NCBI GenBank assembly: GCA_016208015.1
Contig: JACQYW010000012.1
Span: 186,001 to 250,000 of the forward strand
DNA: 64,000 nucleotides
From: Nitrosomonadales bacterium
GTDB taxonomy: Bacteria > Pseudomonadota > Gammaproteobacteria > Burkholderiales > Gallionellaceae
Reading direction: 5' to 3'
This document shows positions 17,306 to 25,844 of this stretch, piece by piece (position 1 is the first letter of the stretch; each line of letters opens with the position of its first letter). The notes beneath the pieces are model-generated. The model was not told the DNA's origin. It did no database searches and worked only from the letters and a program-made list of their open reading frames with translations. A program made the translations under genes and the position numbers.

Positions 17306-17533
17306 ATGAATTTCGATAAAGAGTTTAACGCGCGCGGATTGTCCTGCCCATTGCCCATCGTGAAGACGAAGAAGGCGCTGGTGGACATGACTTCCGGCCA
17401 AGTACTCAAGGTCATTTCGACCGATGCCGGTTCGCTGAAGGACATGGCGGCATTCGCGGAACAGACTGGCAATCCGTTGCTGTCCACCGTCGAAGAGAAC
17501 GGCGAATATGTTTTCTACGTGAAGAAGAAATAA
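17306..17533 (+). CDS. tusA: TusA-family sulfur carrier
   Basis: A 75-residue cytoplasmic sulfurtransferase of the TusA/SirA fold, with the catalytic motif LSCPLPIVKTKKAL near residue 13. TusA proteins carry persulfide sulfur between enzymes; in sulfur oxidisers they feed Dsr or sHdr pathways. GAGGGAGAG precedes the ATG. It is followed after 38 nt by a DsrE2-like gene, a pairing seen in many sulfur oxidisers. Confidence 0.93.
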   Translation: MNFDKEFNARGLSCPLPIVKTKKALVDMTSGQVLKVISTDAGSLKDMAAFAEQTGNPLLSTVEENGEYVFYVKKK

Positions 17534-17571
17534 GCGCAGCACCTTAAAACCATAACGACAAGGGAGCAAGC

Positions 17572-18042
17572 ATGGCAAACAAGAAAATGGCGATCATCGC
17601 CACCAAAGGCACACTGGACATGGCGTATCCGCCGTTCATTCTCGGTTCCACCGCTGCCGCGCTGGGTTACGACGTGCAGATATTCTTCACCTTTTACGGT
17701 CTGCAACTGCTGCGCAAGGACCTGTCGAGCGTGATGATCAGCCCGCTGGCGAACCCGGCGATGCCAATGCCCGTGCCGATGCCGGTGATGGTGCAGATGC
17801 TGCCCGGCATGGAATCCATGGCTACCATGATGATGAAACAGAAACTGAAGAAGCACGGCGTCGCCTCGCTGGAAGAGCTGCGCGACCTGTGCCTGGAAGC
17901 GGATGTGAAATTCGTGGCGTGCCAGATGACGGTAGACCTGTTCGAATTCGACAAGAGCGAATTCATCGACAACATCGAGTACGGCGGTGCGGCCACCTTC
18001 ATGAGTTTTGCAGGGGACACCGACATCTGCCTGTTCGTTTAA
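17572..18042 (+). CDS. DsrE2-like DsrE/DsrF-family protein
   Basis: A 156-residue protein of the DsrE/F fold. It starts MANKKMAIIATKGTLDMAY and has a conserved cysteine in FVACQMTVDLF at about 117. A proline/methionine-rich stretch (about 63-90) may be a membrane-interacting insertion. DsrE2 proteins accept sulfur and work with TusA, as the gene order here suggests. It lies 62 nt before a FadL-type porin gene. Confidence 0.85.
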   Translation: MANKKMAIIATKGTLDMAYPPFILGSTAAALGYDVQIFFTFYGLQLLRKDLSSVMISPLANPAMPMPVPMPVMVQMLPGMESMATMMMKQKLKKHGVASLEELRDLCLEADVKFVACQMTVDLFEFDKSEFIDNIEYGGAATFMSFAGDTDICLFV

Positions 18043-18103
18043 GGGGATGTCGTTTTATCAGGGACGTCATCCGGGCGTCTCTAACAATCAGGGAGAAAGA
18101 AGC

Positions 18104-19504
18104 ATGAGAATCACAAAGATCGCAGCTTCATTAATGACACTGGGCATGGCAGTTTCGCCGTTCGCCCACGCTACCAACGGTATGAACATGGAGGGCTACG
18201 GCCCCGTCGCAGCCAGCATGGGCGGCGCATCCATGGCCTATGACAACGGCACCGCCGCCGTCATGAACAACCCGGCCACACTCGGCCTGATGCAGGAAGG
18301 CAGCCGCGTTGATGTGGCTCTTGGTCTTCTCGCTCCCGCTATCACTTCAAAGATGCCCGGTGCCTCGGCTGATTCCGAAGCCACTGCTTTCTACATGCCG
18401 GCGATGGGTTACGTGAAGAAGTCCGGCAAATTCACCTATGGCGCCGGTGTGTTCTCGCAAGGCGGTATGGGCACGGAATATTCGGCCACTTCCTTTCTGG
18501 CTGCCGGTTCGGGTGAGAAGGTTCGCTCCGAAGTCGGCGTTGGCCGTTTCATCGTTCCACTGGCCTATCAAGTGGATGACAAGATCACCGTCGCCGGTAG
18601 CCTGGATTTTGTCTGGGCTGGAATGGATCTGAAAATGGCGCTCTCTGGCGGCCAGTTCATGGACATGGTTTCCAGTTTTGGCGGTACGCAGACTTACGGT
18701 AGCGCGAGCGGCAGTATGGTCAATACCTTGGCGGGTGCATTCGGCGCAGGGCAACTGACTGGACTTAATTGGGCGCGTATCGATTTTTCTAATAGCAGCG
18801 CTTTCACCGGTCAAGCTAAAGGTGATGGTTTTGCCTTCAAGTTGGGCGGTACGTTCAAGGTCAGCAGTCAGTTGACTCTGGGGGCGACTTACCACAGCAA
18901 GACTTCGCTGGGTGATCTCACCACTACTGGTGCAACGATGTCGATGAACGTCACTGGTCCTGCTGTCGGTGGTGGTCCGGTAACTATCCCGGTAAAGGGC
19001 AGCGTCGCGGTGCATAATTTCCAATGGCCGCAGACCATCGCCTTTGGGGCTGCATTTCAAGCCAGCGACAATCTGCTGCTGGTCGCTGACTACAAGAACA
19101 TCGGCTGGAAAGAGGTCATGAAGAATTTCGGCATGACTTTCACTGCTGATGGTGGTGCGCCAATGGGAATGGCCGGACAGTCGGTCGATATGACGCTGAA
19201 CCAGAACTGGGCCGACCAGAACGTGTTCCAGTTCGGCGCAGCGTTCAAGACCAGCGACGTCCTCACCGTGCGTGGCGGTGTCAATATCGCCAACAATCCG
19301 GTGCCTGATCAGTACATGCATCCGCTGTTCCCGGCGATCGCCAAGAACCATGTGACTCTGGGTATGGGCTATGCGATCAGTAAGGCATCGAACATCGACT
19401 TCGCGTACGTGTATGTTCCCAAGGTCTCCGCGACCAACGGCTCCGGCGTGACTGTGGATTTCGGCGGCTATAGCGCACAACTGCTGTTCAGCAACATGTT
19501 CTAA
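18104..19504 (+). CDS. FadL/OmpP1-family outer-membrane porin
   Basis: A 466-residue outer-membrane beta-barrel protein. ATG 18104 (GGGAGAAAGAAGC upstream) gives a signal peptide ending PFAHATNG. The N-terminal NGMNMEGYGP.. and NNPATLG are the FadL hatch-domain signature, and the chain ends in an aromatic F as barrel proteins do. FadL proteins import hydrophobic compounds. Co-location with tusA and dsrE2 suggests a role with sulfur compounds, but that is only inference. A shared terminator follows. Confidence 0.88.
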   Translation: MRITKIAASLMTLGMAVSPFAHATNGMNMEGYGPVAASMGGASMAYDNGTAAVMNNPATLGLMQEGSRVDVALGLLAPAITSKMPGASADSEATAFYMPAMGYVKKSGKFTYGAGVFSQGGMGTEYSATSFLAAGSGEKVRSEVGVGRFIVPLAYQVDDKITVAGSLDFVWAGMDLKMALSGGQFMDMVSSFGGTQTYGSASGSMVNTLAGAFGAGQLTGLNWARIDFSNSSAFTGQAKGDGFAFKLGGTFKVSSQLTLGATYHSKTSLGDLTTTGATMSMNVTGPAVGGGPVTIPVKGSVAVHNFQWPQTIAFGAAFQASDNLLLVADYKNIGWKEVMKNFGMTFTADGGAPMGMAGQSVDMTLNQNWADQNVFQFGAAFKTSDVLTVRGGVNIANNPVPDQYMHPLFPAIAKNHVTLGMGYAISKASNIDFAYVYVPKVSATNGSGVTVDFGGYSAQLLFSNMF

Positions 19505-19550
19505 GACTTGACCGGGTAGCGGGCCAGCGATGGCTCGCGAACTGATCTGA

Positions 19551-19582
19551 AAAGGCCGACGATGAATATCGTCGGCCTTTTT
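19551..19582. terminator. Bidirectional terminator between the FadL gene and glnD
   Basis: Thirteen-nt arms (19551-19563 and 19568-19580) with a 4-nt loop, T-run on the plus strand and A-run on the other side. It serves both convergent genes. Confidence 0.9.
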
Positions 19583-19586
19583 CATT

Positions 19587-22121
19587 TCAGGCAAGCTGCT
19601 GTCTCAGTGCTTCGCACAGTTCGTCCGCTTCCTGCGGCTTCTCTAGCACTTCCCCGCCTATCCAGAAGGTGTCTTCGGCCCGCGCCCCAAGGGTGTTGAT
19701 CTTGGCGCTGTGCAATTCGATGCGATGTTCTGTCAGAACCCAGGCGATGCGTGCCAGCAGACCGGGGCGGTCGCCCGCGACCACCGAGAGGATGTGGCGG
19801 CCTTTCTCGTCCTGTGCGATGCCGACCTGGGTTGCGATGGGGAAGTGTTTGAGCTGGCGGCTGATGCGGCCGGTGTGCGGTGCGGCGGGCGGGGCATCGC
19901 TGATCAGCAACTGTGCCAGTTCGTATTCGATGTAGTTCATCACGTCGCGATAGACGGTACCGCTGTTGTTCGCGTCCATCACCTGGAAGCTGTCCAGCGC
20001 ATAGCCGTGCTGGGTGGTGTGCACCTTGGCTTCCATGATGTTGTAGCTCATGCGCGCGAAGAAGTTGCAGATGTGGGCGAACAGCCAGGGTTTGTCCTGC
20101 GCATACACCAGCACCTGTATGCCCTCGCCGATCCGGCTCAGACGCGTCTTGACCACGGGTACATCGCTGTTCACCTTGTGTGCCAGCAGGCGGGTATGCC
20201 AGGCGATCTCGTGCGGTTCGTGGCGCAGGAAGTAATCGGCATCGAACTGCGCCCACAGCATTTCGTACACCTCGGGGCGGACGGCATACAGGCTCAGTGT
20301 CTCGGCGGCGTCGCTGCGCACTTGGCCGATCTGGTCGGCGATCTTGCCGCTGGTCATGAAGCGACGGGCGGCGTTGTAGAGGTCCTCCAGCAATTTCCCC
20401 TTCCAGGCGTTCCACACCTTGGCGCTGGTGCCGCGGATGTCGGCGACGGTGAGCAGGTACAACGCGGCGAGATAGCGCTCATTTTTTATTCTGGAGGCAA
20501 AAGCCGCGATCACATCCTGATCGGACAGATCCTGCTTCTGCGCGGTGGCGGACATGGCGAGATGCTGTTCCACCAGCCATACCACCAGATCGGTGTCCTC
20601 GCGTGTCAGGCCGTGCTGTTTGCAGAAGCGCTGCGCGTCCGCGCGACCGAGTTTGGAGTGGTCGCCGCCGCGTCCCTTGGCGATGTCGTGGAACAGCCCC
20701 GCGATGTAGAGCACTTCGGGACGCGCAAAATCGCGGATGAGCTTGCTGCACAGCGGATACTCGTGGGCATATTGTTCCAGCGTGAAGCGGCGCAGGTTGC
20801 GCACCACCATCAGGATGTGTTCGTCCACGGTATAGACATGGAACAGATCGTGCTGCATCTGGCCGACGATGCGGCCGAAGGCGGGGATATAGCGGCCCAG
20901 GATGTCCTGCTGGTTCATCCTGCGCAGTGCATGGGTGAGTCCCTGCGGCTGGCGGATGATGTCCATGAACAGGGCGCGGTTGCGCGGGTCTTTGCGGAAG
21001 TCCGAACCGATGGATAGGCGCGCCCGCCAGAGCGCGCGCAAGGTCGATGCCGAGAATCCGGTCAGGCGCGGATACTGTTCCAGCAGCAGAAAACTTTCCA
21101 GGATCGCGGAGGGCTCTTTTTCAAACAAGGCCTCGTCGCGCGCTTCCAGTTTGTCGTCGCGCGCGACGAAGCGCTCGTTGAGCGGGACGGGGTCGACGGC
21201 GGGGAAGATGCGCGCACGGATGGTTTGCAGCAGCACGGCATTGAGCTGCAGCACGGCGCGGCGTGTGCGGTAGTAGTGCTGCATCAGGTGTTCGCTGGCG
21301 CGGCGCTGCGCGCTGGCAACGATGCCGAGTTGTTCGGCAAGAGCGGTCTGGTACTCGAACACCAGGCGGTCGTCATGGCGCCCGCAAAGATAATGCAAAC
21401 GGATGCGCAGGTCCTGTAGCAGATGTTCGTGGTGGGCGACCTGGCGCGCCTCGGTGGCGGTGATGAGATCGGCCTGCGCCAGCGCCTGCCAGGTGTGGCC
21501 GAAGCCGCAGGCGCGCGAGATCCACAGCACCGATTGCAGGTCGCGCAGGCCGCCGGGGCTTTCCTTCAGATTGGGTTCGAGATTGTGGTCGGTGTCGATG
21601 AAACGGGTGTGGCGCTGTTCCTGTTCATTCACCTTGGCGAGATAGAAGGCGCGGCGGCTCAGGTGTTCGGCCAGCGCCTCGCGCATCTCCAGGAACAGCG
21701 CGCGGTCGCCGGTGAGGTAACGCGCCTCCAGCAGATTGGTCTGCACCGTTACATCGCTAGATTCGGCCATGCAGTCGCCCACCGTGCGCACGCTGTGGCC
21801 GACTTCCAAGCCGATGTCCCACAATTTGCCGACCAGTTCCTGCAAGCGTTGTTGCAAGGGTTCATCGGGCTGCTGCGGCAGCAGGATGAGCAGGTCGATG
21901 TCGGATCTCGGATAGAGTTCGGCGCGACCGTAGCCGCCCACTGCGACCAGCGCCAGACCGGGCGGCATGGCCATCATCTTCCAGATCGCGCGCAGATGCT
22001 CGTCCATCAACTTGGCGTGGGCGCGCAGGTAACGTGCGGGATTCGGGTTCGCCAGATATTCCTGCTGCATGGCGAGCCGGGCGGCTCGCAGGCTGTCACG
22101 GATCGCCGCGATGGTATTCAT
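19587..22121 (-). CDS. glnD: [Protein-PII] uridylyltransferase / uridylyl-removing enzyme
   Basis: Bifunctional nitrogen sensor that uridylylates PII proteins when glutamine is low and removes UMP when it is high. The 844 residues show the nucleotidyltransferase motif GGYGRAELYPRSDIDLLIL (about 62-80), an HD domain with FHDIAKGRGGDHS (about 465), and two C-terminal ACT domains (about 655 and 770). Its substrate GlnB is encoded in the window at 42715. map lies upstream on the same strand after 11 nt, so they are probably co-transcribed. Confidence 0.95.
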   Translation of the reverse strand: MNTIAAIRDSLRAARLAMQQEYLANPNPARYLRAHAKLMDEHLRAIWKMMAMPPGLALVAVGGYGRAELYPRSDIDLLILLPQQPDEPLQQRLQELVGKLWDIGLEVGHSVRTVGDCMAESSDVTVQTNLLEARYLTGDRALFLEMREALAEHLSRRAFYLAKVNEQEQRHTRFIDTDHNLEPNLKESPGGLRDLQSVLWISRACGFGHTWQALAQADLITATEARQVAHHEHLLQDLRIRLHYLCGRHDDRLVFEYQTALAEQLGIVASAQRRASEHLMQHYYRTRRAVLQLNAVLLQTIRARIFPAVDPVPLNERFVARDDKLEARDEALFEKEPSAILESFLLLEQYPRLTGFSASTLRALWRARLSIGSDFRKDPRNRALFMDIIRQPQGLTHALRRMNQQDILGRYIPAFGRIVGQMQHDLFHVYTVDEHILMVVRNLRRFTLEQYAHEYPLCSKLIRDFARPEVLYIAGLFHDIAKGRGGDHSKLGRADAQRFCKQHGLTREDTDLVVWLVEQHLAMSATAQKQDLSDQDVIAAFASRIKNERYLAALYLLTVADIRGTSAKVWNAWKGKLLEDLYNAARRFMTSGKIADQIGQVRSDAAETLSLYAVRPEVYEMLWAQFDADYFLRHEPHEIAWHTRLLAHKVNSDVPVVKTRLSRIGEGIQVLVYAQDKPWLFAHICNFFARMSYNIMEAKVHTTQHGYALDSFQVMDANNSGTVYRDVMNYIEYELAQLLISDAPPAAPHTGRISRQLKHFPIATQVGIAQDEKGRHILSVVAGDRPGLLARIAWVLTEHRIELHSAKINTLGARAEDTFWIGGEVLEKPQEADELCEALRQQLA

Positions 22122-22132
22122 GGAAATACGTT

Positions 22133-22924
22133 TCAGGCGGGGATGGGTGGCGATCCGGCTGAAAGCGTCAGCACTTCGAAGCCGGTTTCAGTGACCAGTA
22201 TGGTGTGCTCGTATTGTGCCGACAGGCTGTGATCCTTGGTCACCACGGTCCAGCCGTCACCCAGCTGCTTGATCTCTTTCCTTCCCGCATTCACCATCGG
22301 TTCGATGGTGAAGATCATGCCGGCTTCGAGTTTTGGGCCGGTGTTGGCCTTGCCGTAGTGCAGCACCTGCGGCTCCTCGTGGAATTTGTTGCCGATGCCG
22401 TGTCCGCAGAATTCGCGCACCACGCTGAAACCCATGCCCTCGACGAAGGTCTGGATGGCCTGGCCGATGTCGCCCAGATAGGCGCCGGCCCTGACAGTGC
22501 GGATGCCGCGCCACATCGCTTCATAAGTCACTTCGCACAGGCGCCTGGCCTGGATGGAAGGTTCGCCGACGTAATACATGCGGCTGGTATCGCCGTGCCA
22601 GCCGTCCTTGATGGTGGTGATATCGAGATTGACGATGTCGCCGTTCTTCAGTTTCTTGTCGCCGGGCACGCCGTGGCACACCTGATGGTTGATCGAGGTA
22701 CAAATGGACTTCGGGTAGGGCGTGTGACCGTGCGGTGCATAGTTGAGCGGGGCGGGGATGCAGCCCTGCACGTTCACCATGTAATCGTGGCAGAGTTTGT
22801 CGAGTTCGTCGGTGGTGACGCCGATCTTGACGAAGGGGCCGATGTAGTCGAGCACCTCGCCGGCCAAGCGTCCGGCGATGCGCATCTTCTCGATTTCCTG
22901 CGGGGTTTTGATGCTTATGGACAT
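22133..22924 (-). CDS. map: Methionine aminopeptidase type I
   Basis: Removes the initiator methionine from new proteins. The 263-residue product has the type I pita-bread fold with metal ligands in DITTIKDGWHGDTS, CGHGIG and the C-terminal IEPM and YEHTILVTE motifs. ATG 22924 is preferred over the in-frame TTG two codons upstream. It precedes glnD on the minus strand. Confidence 0.95.
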   Translation of the reverse strand: MSISIKTPQEIEKMRIAGRLAGEVLDYIGPFVKIGVTTDELDKLCHDYMVNVQGCIPAPLNYAPHGHTPYPKSICTSINHQVCHGVPGDKKLKNGDIVNLDITTIKDGWHGDTSRMYYVGEPSIQARRLCEVTYEAMWRGIRTVRAGAYLGDIGQAIQTFVEGMGFSVVREFCGHGIGNKFHEEPQVLHYGKANTGPKLEAGMIFTIEPMVNAGRKEIKQLGDGWTVVTKDHSLSAQYEHTILVTETGFEVLTLSAGSPPIPA

Positions 22925-23006
22925 GATCAATTAGGATATGGCGAACAGACGCGAGGATAGTGGATAGCGCGCACCGGCACAACCTCGAATGCAGAGTGGC
23001 TAACGT

Positions 23007-23036
23007 AAAAAAGGCACGCCATCGGCGTGCCTTTTC
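23007..23036 (-). terminator. Intrinsic terminator after the helicase gene
   Basis: Nine-bp stem (23012-23020 with 23024-23032), extended by A-T pairs. Read on the minus strand it is followed by six T, so it serves the helicase gene. Confidence 0.85.
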
Positions 23037-23056
23037 ATTACACCAGACCCTGAGGT

Positions 23057-24604
23057 TTAGCGCTTGTTGCCGTTGGGGTTGCTGTTATGACCGCGACCCA
23101 ACGAGAAGCTGGTGCCTTGCGGACGGCGTGCACCGGTGTGGGGCGCTGCCGTATGCGAGGTGTGGGCACGATTGCCGTTCGCGTTGGCATTATGGCTGTG
23201 TGCGGGGCGGGCATCGTTGGCGAAGCGGCTATGCTTGTGGCCTTCGCGGCGCTGGTCCGGCGAGTGCTCGTGGCGGCTGTCCGGGGCTGCATGACGGTTG
23301 AAGTTGCCGCCGTTGTTATTGCGGCCATAACCGCCACCGTTGTTGCCGCGACCGAAGCCGCCGCCGTTGCCGCGAGGGGCGCCGCCGCGCGGTGCGTTCG
23401 ATGCGGGACGCGGCTTGAACTTCGGTTCCATGCCTTCGACGGTATGCGCCTTGATCGGCTGGCCGGTGAAGCGCTCGATCTTTTTCAGGTTCATCGCATC
23501 GCGGTTGGAAGCGAACGAGACGGCGATACCCGTTGCGCCGGCACGACCGGTACGGCCGATGCGGTGCACATAGTCCTCGGCGAACTTGGGCAGGTCGAAG
23601 TTGATGACGTGGGTGATGCCGGCCACGTCGATGCCGCGGGCGGCAACGTCGGTCGCGACCAGCACGCGCACATTGCCTTTGCGCAGGTTGAGCAGGGTGC
23701 GGTTGCGTTCGCGCTGGTTCATGTCGCCGTGCAGGGCGGCGGCGGCATGGCCGGCGGCGGAGAGTTCGTCCGCCAGCATGTCGGCATCGCGCTTGGTGGC
23801 GGTGAATACCAGTGCCTGGTTCAGATCGACATCGCGCAGCAGGTGGTCGAGCAGGCGATTCTTGTGCGCCATATCGTCAACGTACATCAGGCGTTGTTCG
23901 ATGTTCTCGTGGCGCGCTTGGGACGATGCGACGCTGATGCGTTTCGGGCTCTTCAACAGGCGCATGGCCAGGTTGCCGATCGCGCCTTCCAGCGTGGCGG
24001 AGAACAGCAGGGTCTGGCGGGTCGCCGGTGTGGCCGCGGCGATGCGCTCCACATCGTCGATGAAACCCATGTCCAGCATGCGGTCGGCTTCGTCCAGCAC
24101 CAGCATCTCCAGACGCGAGAAGTCGATGCGGCCGCGTTCGATGTGGTCGATCAGACGACCCGGTGTTGCCACCAGGATGTCCACGAAACCGGACAGCAGT
24201 TTGTTTTGCAGCGGATAGGGCATGCCGCCGAGGATGCTCACCACCTTGACGCGCATGTTCTTGCCGTACTTGTTGGCGGCGTCGGACACTTGCTGCGCCA
24301 GTTCGCGCGTCGGGGTCAGCACCAGAATGCGCGGGCCTTTGCCGCGCACGGCGGCTTCAACCGACAGCTTTTGCAAAGCGGGCAGGATGAAGGCGGCGGT
24401 CTTGCCGGTGCCGGTCTGGGCCGAGGCCATCAGGTCATGCCCGGCCAGTGCTTCGGGGATGGCTTGCGCCTGGATCGGGGAGGGCACGGTGTAACCCGCA
24501 TCCTGAACGGCTTTCAGAATGGCCGGATCCAGACCCAGTGTGGCAAAAGTGGCTGCGTTTTCAGCAGGCGCGGGTGCAGCAGTCGTAATGGTTTTATCAG
24601 ACAC
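23057..24604 (-). CDS. rhlE: DEAD-box RNA helicase, RhlE type
   Basis: ATP-dependent RNA helicase of 515 residues. Motifs appear in order: Q motif (PSPIQAQAIP), Walker A AQTGTGKT, PTRELAQQ, DEAD in VLDEADRML, SAT, and VI in YVHRIGRTGRAG. From about residue 395 the tail is a low-complexity region rich in Gly, Asn, Arg and His, an RNA-binding type of extension. RhlE helicases act in ribosome assembly and RNA turnover. The gene is single with its own terminator. Confidence 0.93.
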   Translation of the reverse strand: MSDKTITTAAPAPAENAATFATLGLDPAILKAVQDAGYTVPSPIQAQAIPEALAGHDLMASAQTGTGKTAAFILPALQKLSVEAAVRGKGPRILVLTPTRELAQQVSDAANKYGKNMRVKVVSILGGMPYPLQNKLLSGFVDILVATPGRLIDHIERGRIDFSRLEMLVLDEADRMLDMGFIDDVERIAAATPATRQTLLFSATLEGAIGNLAMRLLKSPKRISVASSQARHENIEQRLMYVDDMAHKNRLLDHLLRDVDLNQALVFTATKRDADMLADELSAAGHAAAALHGDMNQRERNRTLLNLRKGNVRVLVATDVAARGIDVAGITHVINFDLPKFAEDYVHRIGRTGRAGATGIAVSFASNRDAMNLKKIERFTGQPIKAHTVEGMEPKFKPRPASNAPRGGAPRGNGGGFGRGNNGGGYGRNNNGGNFNRHAAPDSRHEHSPDQRREGHKHSRFANDARPAHSHNANANGNRAHTSHTAAPHTGARRPQGTSFSLGRGHNSNPNGNKR

Positions 24605-24947
24605 GATCGTTCCTTTAATTTTTTAGATACAGCGCATGCGCGGCCTCAAGGCCACACAATGAAATTCAGTAGGGGAGATACAAATACCTCTACCGGCGCA
24701 AACAAAACATCGTCGCTAACCGGTGAAGCTTGGCGCATCCAGAATAAAGAGATGCCAGAGGGTCAGAAAACGATGAACTCAATACCGCCCATGGGGCGAC
24801 AAGGCGCGCATTATACTCAGCAAAGGAATAAAAGCCAGCGATATGTACGTATGCCGGATGACGTAGGCGAATATCCGGATTGCGGGTATATTTCGCCCAT
24901 AAATACAACGAAATGATGGCGGCAGCTTGATCGGTCGGGAGAAAAAC
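24605..24947. other. Intergenic region between divergent helicase and PhnD-like genes
   Basis: 343 bp without a supported gene. The helicase side has an A+T-rich leader with a short palindrome (GGCCTCAAGGCC near 24640). The other side holds the upstream region of the lipoprotein gene. No clear promoter consensus was identified. Confidence 0.5.
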
Positions 24948-25841
24948 ATGAAATGGCGCGTTTGGGTGTTTGCCGTCTTGCTGATCGCCGGTTGCGGCAA
25001 GCAGGAGGAGGCTTACCAGCCTGTTTTTTCGACGCGCGGGGTGGGCGATCCCGAGGAATACGTCATCGGCATCCATCCTTTGCATAATCCCAAGCGGCTG
25101 ATCGAAGTGTACGGTCCGGTCGTGGATCATCTGAATGCCGCGATCCCGCAGGCACGGTTCCGGCTGGAAGCGTCGCGCAACTATGAAGATTACGAAAAGA
25201 AGCTCTTTAGCCGGAATTTCGACTTTGCCATGCCCAATCCGTACGAGACCATCCGTTCGCTCAAGCATGGTTATCATGTCTTTGCCAAGATGGGTGACGA
25301 CGAACTGTTCCGCGGCATCATCCTGGTGCGCAAGGACAGCGGCATCCGCCAGGTGAGCGACCTCAAGGGCAAGAGGGTGTCTTATCCCGCGCTGACCGCC
25401 CTGGCGGCGACCATGATGCCGCAATATTATCTGCATACGCACGGCCTCGATGTGAACCGCGACATCGTGAACGTGTATGTCGGCTCGCAGGAATCATCCA
25501 TCCTGAACGTATTGCGCGGCCATGTGGCGGCAGGCGCGACCTGGCCGGTGCCGTGGAATACATTCCGGGAGGAGAGTCCGAAAGAGGCGGCGCAACTCGA
25601 AGTGAAATGGCGCACCGAGACCCTGCCCAACAATGGCTGGGTGGTGCGCGAAGATGTGCCGCCTATCCTGGCGGAGAAAGTCAGCAAGGTGCTGGTCGGC
25701 TTGCGCGATACGCCGGAAGGCAGGGCGATGCTGAAAAAGATCGGCATCTCGCGTTTCGAGTATGCGACCAGCCAGACCTACAAGCCGGTGGAGCAATATC
25801 TGAAAGTCTTTTCCGCAACGGTGCGTCATATCGAGTATTGA
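24948..25841 (+). CDS. PhnD-like periplasmic binding lipoprotein
   Basis: A 297-residue lipoprotein with the lipobox LLIAGC (Cys at about 17). The phosphate/phosphonate-binding (PhnD) fold carries IGIHPLHNPKRL at the start, AMPNPYE in the hinge region, and DLKGKRVSYP. No ABC permease or ATPase gene lies beside it. The next gene, 3 nt away, is a diguanylate cyclase, so it more likely senses a ligand for signalling than feeds a transporter. The start follows GGGAGAAAAAC. Confidence 0.8.
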   Translation: MKWRVWVFAVLLIAGCGKQEEAYQPVFSTRGVGDPEEYVIGIHPLHNPKRLIEVYGPVVDHLNAAIPQARFRLEASRNYEDYEKKLFSRNFDFAMPNPYETIRSLKHGYHVFAKMGDDELFRGIILVRKDSGIRQVSDLKGKRVSYPALTALAATMMPQYYLHTHGLDVNRDIVNVYVGSQESSILNVLRGHVAAGATWPVPWNTFREESPKEAAQLEVKWRTETLPNNGWVVREDVPPILAEKVSKVLVGLRDTPEGRAMLKKIGISRFEYATSQTYKPVEQYLKVFSATVRHIEY

Positions 25842-25844
25842 ACG

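Noticed and set aside
23087..24916. A 609-codon open frame antisense to the RNA helicase gene
   Set aside because: It mirrors the helicase codons and has no ribosome-binding site or domain.
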